From the NCBI RefSeq assembly GCF_003858635.1, contig NZ_RQJO01000010.1, forward strand, positions 186,001 through 250,000: DNA of 64,000 bases. The letters run 5' to 3'. Every line of letters begins with the position of its first letter. Within the stretch, counting starts at the first letter, position 1. A program made the position numbers and the translations under genes. Below, one piece after another: positions 15,768-24,968 of this stretch. The notes beneath the pieces were generated by a model, which made no database searches, was not told the DNA's origin, and saw only the letters and a program-made list of their open reading frames with translations. Origin of the DNA: Larkinella rosea. Its GTDB lineage: Bacteria > Bacteroidota > Bacteroidia > Cytophagales > Spirosomataceae.

Positions 15768-18026
15768 TTACAGTTTTTGAGATAGTAGTGCTAGCGGGGT
15801 CCGGCAAAGCGCCCCTTTTTCGTCTTTGAATTCGATTTTTTTAAGATTGATTTGCTCCACCCGGTCGCTGCCTTCGGTCAACCGGAGAAACTGGTTGGGT
15901 TTAATATGGCGGAAAACCTGCTTTTTACCGTTGGCTTGCCATTGAACTTCGATTTCATCAATGACGGTCGCCTTTCCGATGCCGATTTCCCGGCGCAACG
16001 GAGAGGCTCCGAAGCTTCCGCCCGAATTCACATCGCGGTAGACGCTGCGCAGAACGCCATTTTCGCGGAATGTTACCTTGACCCGGCTGCCGATGGCTGT
16101 CCGGTTGGTGTTGGTGCCCCGCAGCGAAAGGCAAATCCAGTTGTTGGCATTCTGGCCCGGATTGAGGAACAACGAATTGGGGTAAATGTCGCCAGTGTAG
16201 GCTCCACCCATTTCAATGAATACGTCCTGATCCCCGTCGTTGTCCAGATCGGCGAAGGAAACGCCATGACCTTTCTGAACATTCCCGACACGGGCCGAAG
16301 CCGTGACATCGGCAAATTGTTCACCGCGCAGATTTTTAAATAGTTTATTGGGAACCAGTGACTTGTAACTAGGATTACCGGAACCCAAATACATATCCAG
16401 CCACCCATCGTTGTCGATATCGCCAAAATTGGCCCCCATCGAAAACACGGTTTTCCGAACACCGGCCGACTCCGCAACATTGGTAAACGTGCCATCCTGG
16501 TTGTTGCGGTACAAATAAATCGTCCCGTTGGCGCCTTCCGGTTTGTTAAGGGCTTCGGCCGCTTCGTAAAACGAGAGGGCTTTGTGGAACGTGTAATCAC
16601 CAACGAAGATGTCCAGCCAGCCGTCGTTGTTGTAATCCCAGAACCAGGTTGTAAAGGAATTACCGGTTTCTTTCCGCAATCCGGCCCCGTCGGAAACGTC
16701 TTCAAAATGAACGACTCCGCCCATCATGCCCTGGTTTTTCAGCAAGTACCGGTTGCCGTCCATCGTCGACAGAAATAAATCCGCCAGCCCATCGTGGTTG
16801 TAATCCCCCGATGTCACTCCCTTGACATAGCCGACAATGGCACAACCGGCTTTTTCCGCAATTTCCGTGAACGTGCCGTCGTGGTTGTTGATGTACAGTT
16901 CGCAGGGATGGGTTTTCACGACAGACATCATCGAACCCGCCGTTTCGTTTCCGATGAACACGTCTACCCAGCCATCGTTGTTAAAATCGTTCCAGGTGGC
17001 AGTTTGGGTTGGATGGAACGACAGCAGACCGCTGACGGTGGTTACGTCGGTAAATGTGCCGTCGCCGTTGTTTTTCAGCAGCGAATTGGGTTGTTCCCCA
17101 AATTTACCCATCCAGGCCCCGCGCAACACGAAAATGTCGATCAGGCCGTCGTTGTTGTAATCCGTCTGGGTCAGGTTCAGGCCGCCGGTGATGCGGTTTA
17201 AACCCGATTGCACCGACTGGTCGCTGTATGTGCCATCGCCGTTGTTTTTGAAAAAATGCATCGGATCTTTCAGCCCCCAGGCCGAAGTCACCAGATCCAG
17301 GTAGCCGTCGTTATTAAAATCCTCAGCGATGACGCCACCGGCCATGTTGCTGGTGTTCAGTTTGAGCCCCGGCGCAATGTCCTGAAATGGCGCGATCTGG
17401 TGGGTCAGGTCGGTCATTTTCGGAATAAACCACTTCGCCGGTACTTTCGACGGATATTGGCCGAGGGTCATGTAGGCCAGATTCACTAACCAGCGCGATT
17501 CCAGATCATCAGGGTATTTTTCCAGAATTGTTTCATACAGTTTAATGGCTTTTTTCGAACCCGTCTGGATGGTGTGGATCCCCCCGCCCTGCAGCGGTAA
17601 TACGCAGGATTCCACCGAATGCAGGCCAACGCAATTGGTCTGCTCACCCAGACGAAGGTACGCCAGGGCGAGTTCAGTCATCGCCATTTGCGTTCCCCGC
17701 GTATTTCCCGTATCGATGTGCTGAACGATATCTTCCAGTAATTCAATGGCTTTTTCTTCCTCGCCCAGCTTCAGATACGCATCCGATTTCGCGAAATTGT
17801 ACATGATCCGCTGCTGCTCGCCGGTAACGGTTTTCAGTTGGGAATTGGTGTAGGCCAAAACCGCTTCCGGACAGAAGCTATTTTCAGGATCGCTGTATTT
17901 GACGGAAAGCTCCTGTAAAATCTTAATCATCTCCTCGTGCGACGACGGTTTCGACTGGCAGCTAACCAGCATCCCGATCAGGAGGGTCAGAACTAAAAAC
18001 CGGTTAAATACAATCTTCTGGATCAT
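15768..18026 (-). CDS. FG-GAP/VCBS repeat lipoprotein with ASPIC/UnbV domain (CRTAC1-like)
   Basis: 752 residues. The lipoprotein signal ends in the lipobox LVSC (about residue 23), so it is probably on the outer membrane or cell surface. Residues about 30-200 look like TPR helices (YLKLGEEEKAIELLEDIV). The middle holds FG-GAP repeats with calcium-type loops (DFNNDGYLDL, DYNNDGLIDIF, DIDNDGWLDM, DLDNDGDQDVF). The C-terminus is ASPIC/UnbV (GSRVKVTFRENG, SGGSFGASPLRREIGIG). Such proteins form beta-propellers with unknown ligands and often sit beside TonB receptors, as here (7-base gap). It is paralogous in architecture to the 1107-residue protein at 47626. Confidence 0.9.
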   Translation of the reverse strand: MIQKIVFNRFLVLTLLIGMLVSCQSKPSSHEEMIKILQELSVKYSDPENSFCPEAVLAYTNSQLKTVTGEQQRIMYNFAKSDAYLKLGEEEKAIELLEDIVQHIDTGNTRGTQMAMTELALAYLRLGEQTNCVGLHSVESCVLPLQGGGIHTIQTGSKKAIKLYETILEKYPDDLESRWLVNLAYMTLGQYPSKVPAKWFIPKMTDLTHQIAPFQDIAPGLKLNTSNMAGGVIAEDFNNDGYLDLVTSAWGLKDPMHFFKNNGDGTYSDQSVQSGLNRITGGLNLTQTDYNNDGLIDIFVLRGAWMGKFGEQPNSLLKNNGDGTFTDVTTVSGLLSFHPTQTATWNDFNNDGWVDVFIGNETAGSMMSVVKTHPCELYINNHDGTFTEIAEKAGCAIVGYVKGVTSGDYNHDGLADLFLSTMDGNRYLLKNQGMMGGVVHFEDVSDGAGLRKETGNSFTTWFWDYNNDGWLDIFVGDYTFHKALSFYEAAEALNKPEGANGTIYLYRNNQDGTFTNVAESAGVRKTVFSMGANFGDIDNDGWLDMYLGSGNPSYKSLVPNKLFKNLRGEQFADVTASARVGNVQKGHGVSFADLDNDGDQDVFIEMGGAYTGDIYPNSLFLNPGQNANNWICLSLRGTNTNRTAIGSRVKVTFRENGVLRSVYRDVNSGGSFGASPLRREIGIGKATVIDEIEVQWQANGKKQVFRHIKPNQFLRLTEGSDRVEQINLKKIEFKDEKGALCRTPLALLSQKL

Positions 18027-18164
18027 CTGAGTAGGTGTTAACCTGTGATGTATGTGGATATATTCTCGACTGGAAAAACCAGCTTTTCAGACCCCTGGCT
18101 CCGCAATTCAGAACCGTCGGGACATACCTCTGTCAAAGACTGGTGTTTCAAATCTCAAAAGATG

Positions 18165-18725
18165 CTACGTTTTTTGCGGTACCGGGAAACCGTCCTTCGG
18201 ACGCAAATACCCGTTCACAATGCGTTCGCCCAGCCGCTGGTAATACGCCGGATCGCTGGGCGTTACGGTTGCCATTCCGTCCACGTACTTGTTGTACAGA
18301 CAGAATAACGCCGTGATCAATACCGTGTCATGAATTTCCCGGTCGGTCGCTCCAGCCTGCCGGGCGCGTTCAACGGCTTCGGGTGTTACGTCCTTGCCAC
18401 TGTTCTGGGCCCGGGCCGCAATGGCCAGCAAGGCTTTCATTTTCTCGCTGACCGGGGCGGTTTCGTAATCCTGCTTGACCAGCCAGGCGGTTTCGTTTTC
18501 GCCCAATAACAAGTCGGCGGCTTTGGTGTGCGCAGCCGTGCAAAACCGGGTCTGGTTCCGGTTCGACACCAGGGCCGCAATCAGTTCGCGCTCGCCCGGC
18601 GTCAGGGTCGATTCCCCGCGCAGCAGAATCTGCGTCAGTTCCCGGATGGGTAAAGCTGTGTCGAGCCGGTACTCGAGCAGGCCGGTAATTCCCGGCAAAT
18701 GCTCAGGGAGGGGTATATGGGGCAT
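18165..18725 (-). CDS. AhpD-like family protein (copy 3) lacking the first redox Cys
   Basis: 186 residues from the ATG at 18723-18725; an upstream in-frame extension to 18971 overlaps the previous gene and is not conserved with the paralogues. It aligns with copies 1 and 2 throughout (MPHIPLPEHLPGITGL, GERELIA, DREIHDTVLITALFCLYNKYVDGMA). The CxxC motif, however, reads NQTRFCTAAH: Cys59 is Thr, while Cys62 and His66 remain. It probably cannot run a two-cysteine peroxidase cycle and may be a structural or regulatory partner, or use another chemistry. It follows the MetE-core gene by 49 bases. Confidence 0.82.
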   Translation of the reverse strand: MPHIPLPEHLPGITGLLEYRLDTALPIRELTQILLRGESTLTPGERELIAALVSNRNQTRFCTAAHTKAADLLLGENETAWLVKQDYETAPVSEKMKALLAIAARAQNSGKDVTPEAVERARQAGATDREIHDTVLITALFCLYNKYVDGMATVTPSDPAYYQRLGERIVNGYLRPKDGFPVPQKT

Positions 18726-18774
18726 TTGGGTAAGGTCAAAAAGGTGATAACCTGAAAACCGATGCGGGATAAGA

Positions 18775-19827
18775 TTACGCGAAGAGCTGTTCTTCCGCGA
18801 GTCTCGTACCGTCAATCCGGGCTTTGATTTTCGCAAAAGCGGTTTCGCGGCTGGTCGAGACATCGTCGGCAAACGGCGAAAAACCGCAATCGTCGGTGGT
18901 TCCAAGTTGCGCCAGCGGAATGTATTGGGCCGCTTCCAGCACCCGGTCGCGCACTTCTTCGGCAGTTTCAACTACCGGATTCAGCACATCAATCACGCCG
19001 ACAAACACGAACTGATTGGGTTTCAGGTTTTCCTTAATCGCTTTCAACACCTTGACCCGATCCGGTTCGCTCGCCAGCTGGAGGTAAAAATTCCGGACAT
19101 CCAGGTTAAACAATTCGGCCAGCAGATCGGCGTAATCCACATCGGCGCTGTGCGTCGAATCCCGATCGCCCCCGGGGCAGACGTGAACGCCAATTCGGGC
19201 TTTTTCTTCTTCCGAAAACCGGGCCAGCACCTGGTTATTCAGGGCAATAAAATGCCGCAAAACCCCACCCGATGGGTCCAGTTTCAGCGACAAGCGGCCT
19301 TCTGTAAAGTCGATCTGAACTTTATGGGCACCCTTTTCCAGGCAGCTGCGGATGTCTTTTTCAGATTCGTCGATCAGGTCGCTGATGAATTCGGGCTGCG
19401 AATACCCTTCCATTCCGTCGGCCGGATAGATCAGACTCAGGGCCGAAGCGGAGATAACCGCCTGTTTCAACGGCATATCTGTACACGATTGCGCCTTTGC
19501 CAGGTAGCTGCCGGCGAATTCTCCGAAGCGAAACGGCGTTTTTTTCAACAAGGGCAACTGCCGGAAATGGCCATCCGCAAAATCGATTCGCATGCCTCCC
19601 GGCACAATCATGTCGACCCCGCTCAAGGGATAGGTTGCAAAGCTCGATTTGGTCTGTTCGCCATCCGTCAACACCGGTGAACCCGTGTTTTCGAGTTCCA
19701 GCAAGGTTTGCCGAACGGCTTTGTCGTATAACTGATCCAGTTGCTCGGCAGGTAATCCAGCCTGCATGGCCTCAATCAGTTCAATGGGACGGGGTATACT
19801 GCCTATGGATTCGGTTTGTAACTTCAT
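18775..19827 (-). CDS. MetE-core (cobalamin-independent methionine synthase-like) protein
   Basis: 350 residues, a single C-terminal-type MetE barrel without the N-terminal half of full MetE (about 750 residues). The Zn-site features are visible: HVCPGGDRD gives the His-x-Cys pair, and DDCGFSPF gives the distal Cys. ESIGSIPRP at the N-terminus and TDGEQTKSSF are the usual entry motifs. It could transfer a methyl group to or from a thiol, or demethylate an imported compound; folate-dependent methionine synthesis is not certain because the short form is broad in substrate. It is embedded between a TonB receptor (45 bases) and an AhpD-like gene. Confidence 0.88.
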   Translation of the reverse strand: MKLQTESIGSIPRPIELIEAMQAGLPAEQLDQLYDKAVRQTLLELENTGSPVLTDGEQTKSSFATYPLSGVDMIVPGGMRIDFADGHFRQLPLLKKTPFRFGEFAGSYLAKAQSCTDMPLKQAVISASALSLIYPADGMEGYSQPEFISDLIDESEKDIRSCLEKGAHKVQIDFTEGRLSLKLDPSGGVLRHFIALNNQVLARFSEEEKARIGVHVCPGGDRDSTHSADVDYADLLAELFNLDVRNFYLQLASEPDRVKVLKAIKENLKPNQFVFVGVIDVLNPVVETAEEVRDRVLEAAQYIPLAQLGTTDDCGFSPFADDVSTSRETAFAKIKARIDGTRLAEEQLFA

Positions 19828-19872
19828 AAAAGTAGTCTGGTCTATCGCACCGGACGATTTCCGGCACGCGAT

Positions 19873-22086
19873 TTACAACTTGATTCCCAGCGTCAACACC
19901 CCAGACCGACCGTCGGACGGCCAGATTCCCGGACCCGGATAAAATGTCGGGCGTTTGGTGAAGTACGAGGTATTCAGCAAATTATTGATACTTCCCCGCA
20001 GGGTAACGTGCCGACCCATGCGCCACGTCGAGTTCAAATCCCAGATTCCGTAAGCCGGAACCGGACCTTTTGCGCCATTTGGCAAGGCAACCGGTGTATT
20101 CAGGGCGTCGGAGAAGGTTTCACTTACGTAGCTAAATTGGGCCGTCAGACTAAACGTGCGGTAACGGGCCGTTAATCCGTTGCGGCTGGTCCAGCGCGGA
20201 GCCGATTCGACCTGATTGCCGTTGATGGTTTTGTTATCCGTGCCGGTCGAAACGCGGGCGTTGGTATAGCGGGCGTCGACATAGGCCGTGGACGTAAAAC
20301 CGGTCAGGACAAACCGGCTGGTTCGGATAAACTGGGCTTCGATCAGGGTTTCAACCCCTTTCGTACGGCTGTCGCCCACGTTGGTGCGAAAAACCGTACT
20401 CTGGCCGCTGGCGTTGTTCAGAATCAGGCTTCCCAGGCGGTTTTTATACGGCAGATAAAACGCCGTAACATTGACATGCAGCGCGTTCCAGTACCCGTCC
20501 ATACCCGCTTCAGCGTTAAAACCGGTCGCATCTTTCAGATTTTTGTCCACCTGCTCATACACCGAGGTCGGAATGATATCCTTGAAAATCACCGGGCGAT
20601 AGGCCTGCGACCAGCCACCGTAGAACTTCAGTTCGGGACTGACCCGGTATTGAGCATTGACGCCGAGCAGCGCAAACTGGTGGTCGATGTCGTTCGGCAG
20701 ATTCAGCGGATCGTAGTAACTGATGGTTCCCCGCAGCCTGGTCAACCCGCTCTCGACCCGAATTCCAGGCGATACGGTCAGCTTCGACGTCAGGTGAAAC
20801 TGGCTTTCTGCAAAAACCGCCAGGTTGCTGGTATAGAAATGCAGATCGCGGGTAAACGGTCCGGTAATCGACAAATCGAAATCCGAGCCTGTCGTGCCTT
20901 TGCCTAACTGGCGCCGGTTCAGGTCGTTGTTCATCACCTGAACGCCCACCACGCCGGTTGCCGACACATTCCCAAGGTGGTAGGAATGCAGCAGACGCAG
21001 TTCGGAGGTAAAGCTGTGGAACTTGTCGATATCGACCTGCCGGTTTCGCGGCAATCCGGTTGCTTTGATCAGGGTATCGGGCACATTGGCCAGCGCATCG
21101 AACATAACGCTGTTCCGGGCACCCAAAACCGCCGACGCGAGTCCCATCAGCCGGGTCCGGTCCGTGATTTGCCAGTCCAGTTTCAGCGAAGGCACGTAGA
21201 TGTCGGGATTGAAATAATTCCGACCGCGCGTTGCCTGACGCGGATTCTCGGCAAACATCTCTTCGGTCAACGGGCCTGGAATGCGATACGTGTATTCCGA
21301 ACGACCCAATTCCGCGCTGATTTTCAACCGGTTTGTGGCCTGATACTGCAAACTGACAAACTGCGCCTGGGCATTGGAGGTCGCGTTGTCACGATAACCG
21401 TCCGAATGCCGCCGGTAGTAATAGCCGTAGTAAGTCCATTTGCCAACCCGTCCGCCCATGGCGTTATAAGTGCTTCGCAAACCGTAGGAACCCACCGAAT
21501 TGATGGTTTCAAAACTGAACCGACGCGTCGTGTCGCCCGATTTCGTCACGTAGTTCAGCATACCGCCAAACTGCGCCCCGTACTGCAGCGATGCCGTTCC
21601 GCGCACCAGTTCAACCCGATCGATGCTTTCCATCGGAGCCGAATAATGGCTGGCCGGATAGCCGTACATGTCCGAATTGGTCAGAATACCGTTCTGGCGA
21701 ATGTTGTACTCCCAGGACCGGTGCGGATCGAGCCCCCGCGTGGCGACGTTCATCTGGTTACCGGTTCCGTCCATGTCGTACACAAACAGCCCCGGAATCC
21801 GGGCGAACACCTGCCGGGCGTTTTTCTCCGCGATGTTGGCGTCGACCTCGTTCAACCGAATGACTTCACTCCGTTTGCCGCCTAACAGGTACGTTCCCTG
21901 GATGTCGGGCAGCGACGGGGTCAGCCCTTCCCGCATACCGGTCACGTTCACTTCCTGAAGCGTCCGGGTCCGAACGGAGTCCGTTGGTGCTTTCCGCGTT
22001 TGCGACTGGGCAAAACCGGGCGCCAACCAGCTCAGGACCAAACCGGTAGTCAAGCTTAACGAAATTAAGCCTTTTTTATCGACCAT
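19873..22086 (-). CDS. FecA-like TonB-dependent siderophore/metal receptor
   Basis: 737 residues. The signal peptide cleaves near GFAQSQ (about 27). There is no carboxypeptidase-like domain. The plug contains RIPGLFVYDMDGTGNQMNVATRG, then LDPHRSWEYNIRQNG and MESIDRVELVRGTASLQYGAQFGG, a pattern typical of FecA/siderophore receptors. The barrel ends with SGVLTLGIKL, with a terminal hydrophobic strand. It probably imports a ferric chelate or similar compound with TonB-ExbBD. It lies 12 bases after the haloperoxidase-like lipoprotein and 45 bases before the MetE-core gene. Confidence 0.9.
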   Translation of the reverse strand: MVDKKGLISLSLTTGLVLSWLAPGFAQSQTRKAPTDSVRTRTLQEVNVTGMREGLTPSLPDIQGTYLLGGKRSEVIRLNEVDANIAEKNARQVFARIPGLFVYDMDGTGNQMNVATRGLDPHRSWEYNIRQNGILTNSDMYGYPASHYSAPMESIDRVELVRGTASLQYGAQFGGMLNYVTKSGDTTRRFSFETINSVGSYGLRSTYNAMGGRVGKWTYYGYYYRRHSDGYRDNATSNAQAQFVSLQYQATNRLKISAELGRSEYTYRIPGPLTEEMFAENPRQATRGRNYFNPDIYVPSLKLDWQITDRTRLMGLASAVLGARNSVMFDALANVPDTLIKATGLPRNRQVDIDKFHSFTSELRLLHSYHLGNVSATGVVGVQVMNNDLNRRQLGKGTTGSDFDLSITGPFTRDLHFYTSNLAVFAESQFHLTSKLTVSPGIRVESGLTRLRGTISYYDPLNLPNDIDHQFALLGVNAQYRVSPELKFYGGWSQAYRPVIFKDIIPTSVYEQVDKNLKDATGFNAEAGMDGYWNALHVNVTAFYLPYKNRLGSLILNNASGQSTVFRTNVGDSRTKGVETLIEAQFIRTSRFVLTGFTSTAYVDARYTNARVSTGTDNKTINGNQVESAPRWTSRNGLTARYRTFSLTAQFSYVSETFSDALNTPVALPNGAKGPVPAYGIWDLNSTWRMGRHVTLRGSINNLLNTSYFTKRPTFYPGPGIWPSDGRSGVLTLGIKL

Positions 22087-22098
22087 TATACTGTCTGG

Positions 22099-23646
22099 TT
22101 AGAGACCCGAACCATCGGCTTTACCCCTTGCAATGGCGTATTTACCAACTTCGGTACCTGCTTTCAAACCTTCCGTACAATCAAAGCGATAGTGAATCAA
22201 CCCGTAGATCCGCGACGTGGATGCTTCCTGAGCCTGTTTGTTAAATGTTTCAGCCTGATCCGGGAAAATGTACCCCAAAACCGTTGCTGCAGCCGCAGAA
22301 AATGTCGAGTGTCCAGACGTGTAAGATGGGAAGTTGGGCAAACCAACGGAGGTTTTCACTTTGAACTGCTGCGGACGCGGATAGTAGTAGTAAAACTTCG
22401 TATCCCAGCAAACAATGGCGGCATCCATCTCGGCGGTTCCCAGCAGGGCCAGCGTACGCGCCATCCGAACCTCGCTGTGTTTCGCTTCGTAGCTCACGTT
22501 AGCCGCTGTCCGGTGCCAGTGGCCGGGGGGCGTGTAGCTCCCGGCACCATCGGACCAGTAGTTGGCGATGCGTGCCTGTTCCCGCGTCTGGTTTTTCTGG
22601 ATGTTCTGCAACTCCTCCAGGTCCTTCTTGAAATCCGGGCTGTCGAGGGCTGGTGGTGGCACGGCGCGCAGCGCAACGACCGTGGCTTTGTCGAAGTTCC
22701 AGGTCAAAACAGCTCCGTAGTTCGGCAGCATCGGCGGGCGAAGCGGAGTTTCCTGGCTCACCCAGGCTTCCCGCAGACCCCGCGCTTTGGCGCCTTCAAT
22801 CATTCCGGCCGTTAAGGCCTGATTGTTGGCAGCCGCCATCCCGTCGGTCTTGGCGCGTGACATTACTTTGGCTGCCACGGCATTTCCCAGGTCCACACCC
22901 GCTACCAGGTCGCTTTCCACGTTCATTCCGGCCCACAAACGACTCTCCCGGTGCTCTTTCATTTTAGCTTCCAGAAAAGGAACTTCGCCCGGAAACATCG
23001 CCTTCAGAATCGTCACCGAAGCCGCGGCAACCACGGCATCTTCCGACGGATACGTCGGAATCGTAGAAACCGGTAAGGAAACGGTGATCGTGGCGTCGGT
23101 TTTGGATGGGGCTGCGCGGTTGAACTTGTATTTGTAGTTCCAGGCCGCCACCAGCGCGTCATACTGCGCCACGCTCAGGTAAGCCAGCGCACGGGACGCA
23201 TAGGGCGGATTAGCAAACGGAAACTTCGGATCAGCCAGCGGATTGGCCGCATCGGGCACCGGATACTTTCCCTCGGCATTGTAGGCCGGTGGAATGTTGT
23301 AACGGGCCGATAATTCGCGGGCGATTTCGTTCCAGCGATAGACGGCACCCGACCCCCAGTACGCAACCGCTTCCTGCTGCTCTTTCGTCAGGCTGGCCGA
23401 TTTCTGTTTTAAACTTGCCAATTCCGCGATGTATTCGGGCGAGGAAACCGCTTTCGGATCAGCCACCGCAATTTCAGACGACGACGTTAATATGTAGGTT
23501 TTCCAGGTTCCTGCCTTCTCATCCACGGAAGCAGGTGCATACGCAGACCGCTGCGGTTCATCAATCGTCTTATCACAGGACGCCAGAACAGTCATCAGCC
23601 CCAGTGCGATTCCCACTACCTTTCCACTCAATATATACTTTTTCAT
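22099..23646 (-). CDS. Vanadium-dependent haloperoxidase/PAP2-type lipoprotein
   Basis: 515 residues. The N-terminus is a lipoprotein signal (LASC, about residue 24), so it is exported and membrane-anchored. The three vanadate/phosphate-binding motifs are intact near the C-terminus: KFYYYYPRP, then PSYTSGHS (Gly445, catalytic His446), then SRIYGLIHYRFD (Arg479, His485, Asp489). This places it in the vanadium haloperoxidase/acid phosphatase superfamily. The activity may be halide oxidation or phosphatase; sequence alone does not decide. It is followed after 12 bases by the FecA-like receptor and is part of the minus-strand cluster, whose AhpD-like members could deal with peroxide. Confidence 0.9.
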   Translation of the reverse strand: MKKYILSGKVVGIALGLMTVLASCDKTIDEPQRSAYAPASVDEKAGTWKTYILTSSSEIAVADPKAVSSPEYIAELASLKQKSASLTKEQQEAVAYWGSGAVYRWNEIARELSARYNIPPAYNAEGKYPVPDAANPLADPKFPFANPPYASRALAYLSVAQYDALVAAWNYKYKFNRAAPSKTDATITVSLPVSTIPTYPSEDAVVAAASVTILKAMFPGEVPFLEAKMKEHRESRLWAGMNVESDLVAGVDLGNAVAAKVMSRAKTDGMAAANNQALTAGMIEGAKARGLREAWVSQETPLRPPMLPNYGAVLTWNFDKATVVALRAVPPPALDSPDFKKDLEELQNIQKNQTREQARIANYWSDGAGSYTPPGHWHRTAANVSYEAKHSEVRMARTLALLGTAEMDAAIVCWDTKFYYYYPRPQQFKVKTSVGLPNFPSYTSGHSTFSAAAATVLGYIFPDQAETFNKQAQEASTSRIYGLIHYRFDCTEGLKAGTEVGKYAIARGKADGSGL

Positions 23647-23708
23647 GCGATTACTTTTGATTAATGTGAGTCACTAACAAGCCGTTTCAACCCGGCTTAT
23701 TCAACCCC

Positions 23709-24611
23709 TTACTGGTTTTTCCACAGTTTGAACTGGTACAGGACCCCCACCATCAGGTTCGTGCTTTGTCCCACATTCCGTCCGTCGGTCACGTAGCCAA
23801 ACCGCGCGTTCACGCCGATCTGTTTCGGCTGGAATTTGCCGTAAACGCCCACCGTTGTGGCCTGCATGTTGTTGGTCGGGAACGGCATATCGTGCCGGCG
23901 AATGTAATCGCCGTGCGTGCAGGACGTCCGTTCGGCCCACAATTCCGCCTGCCAGCCTTTCCGCAGAACGCCCAACCGCAAACCCGCATCGTAGGCGTTC
24001 GGAACACTCACTTCGCGGGTGTTGTAAACCCGGTCGTCGGCCTGATACGCATCCCGGTCCACCTTGATGTTGCTGCGCCACGAATACGTGCCGTGGGCAT
24101 TGACATAGATACCGGTTTGGGGATGTTTGTAATTGGCGATCAGGCGGCCGGAAACCGTCCGGCACTGCAAACCGATGGACATGGGCAGAAAATCCGGGAC
24201 GTAATTGCCCACCGGCACCGAGCCTCCCACAACGGCATGAACCGAAAAACCGTGGGTGTTCGCAACCCGGTATTTCAGCCAGCCCGACAGATCCTGAAAA
24301 CCTTTCTGGCCGAGCAAATTCCCGGCGCTGGTCTGGGTCCAGACGTAAGGCAAACTCAGGATCACGTTGAGACCTTTGGCAATACCAATGGCGGGCATCA
24401 CCATCACATTTTGGGTGGTGTGCGTTCCGATGTTGGAATTCGAACGTTTGAGCGAATTTTCCCAGTACTCCGTCCAGGTGCTGCGGCCATACATTGTGGC
24501 CACGCAAATCTGACCTTTTCCCATGTAAATGGCATCGTGCGGCATTTGTGCTTTCACCTCGCCCGTTACTAATACGGCACTGATAACCAGTAATTTGATA
24601 AAATTTTTCAT
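23709..24611 (-). CDS. Outer-membrane channel-like protein, hypothetical
   Basis: 300 residues from the ATG at 24609-24611. That start gives a signal peptide (MKNFIKLLVISAVLVTG, cleavage near VKAQ), which the upstream frame start at 24656 lacks. The mature chain is rich in alternating aromatic/polar strands (GLNVILSLPYVWTQ, GLQCRTVSGRLIANY, VGVLYQFKLWKNQ) and ends in a beta strand, as outer-membrane barrels do. It resembles the broad 'transporter/OmpP1-like' hypothetical proteins of Bacteroidota. A substrate is not inferable. It precedes the haloperoxidase-like gene by 62 bases. Confidence 0.7.
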   Translation of the reverse strand: MKNFIKLLVISAVLVTGEVKAQMPHDAIYMGKGQICVATMYGRSTWTEYWENSLKRSNSNIGTHTTQNVMVMPAIGIAKGLNVILSLPYVWTQTSAGNLLGQKGFQDLSGWLKYRVANTHGFSVHAVVGGSVPVGNYVPDFLPMSIGLQCRTVSGRLIANYKHPQTGIYVNAHGTYSWRSNIKVDRDAYQADDRVYNTREVSVPNAYDAGLRLGVLRKGWQAELWAERTSCTHGDYIRRHDMPFPTNNMQATTVGVYGKFQPKQIGVNARFGYVTDGRNVGQSTNLMVGVLYQFKLWKNQ

Positions 24612-24968
24612 TGCATAAAAAAGTGGATACGTGTCGGAAAGACAGCTCATTGTCAAGCGATCAGCGAATCAGATAAGCGCGCAGAACACTCCGGCGAAGG
24701 CTGGATATGCTTTTTACCGAAACCCGATCTGATTGACAGACCGGATTTCACGCACGACCTGAAAGCTGGTCTGACGAAAAACCGTTCCTGAGGTCAATGA
24801 CAGCAGATGAAGATTTACCCCGGAGCCTATGCTCCAATCCGGTAGCAACACCCGCTGGCCTGACTCAAAAAATTGGAAAGAGATGGATGATGGACGCAAC
24901 CGCGCAGATGTACCGAACTGCAACCATTCACGACTTGCAGGAATTCAGCTCATTACGTCAGTTGTAGG
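24612..24968. other. 357-bp gap inside the cluster, no confident gene
   Basis: On the minus strand a 69-codon frame (24714-24923) opens only with TTG, has no signal peptide and no recognised motif. It could be the remnant or the end of a small gene such as those that often accompany TonB receptor loci. No clear terminator or TTTG-N19-TAnnTTTG promoter is visible, so I leave this as an untranslated spacer with low certainty. Confidence 0.4.

Noticed and set aside
20977-21885. 302-codon plus-strand frame
   Set aside because: It lies antisense inside the FecA-like receptor; the composition is that of a reverse-frame shadow.
23766-24572. 268-codon plus-strand frame, and a 268-codon minus frame at 23701-24507
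   Set aside because: Both overlap the outer-membrane protein at 23709-24611, which has the signal peptide and strand pattern of a real gene.
24714-24923. 69-codon minus-strand frame between the outer-membrane protein and the GTG-started gene
   Set aside because: It starts only with TTG, has no signal, motif or promoter, and I recognise no family.
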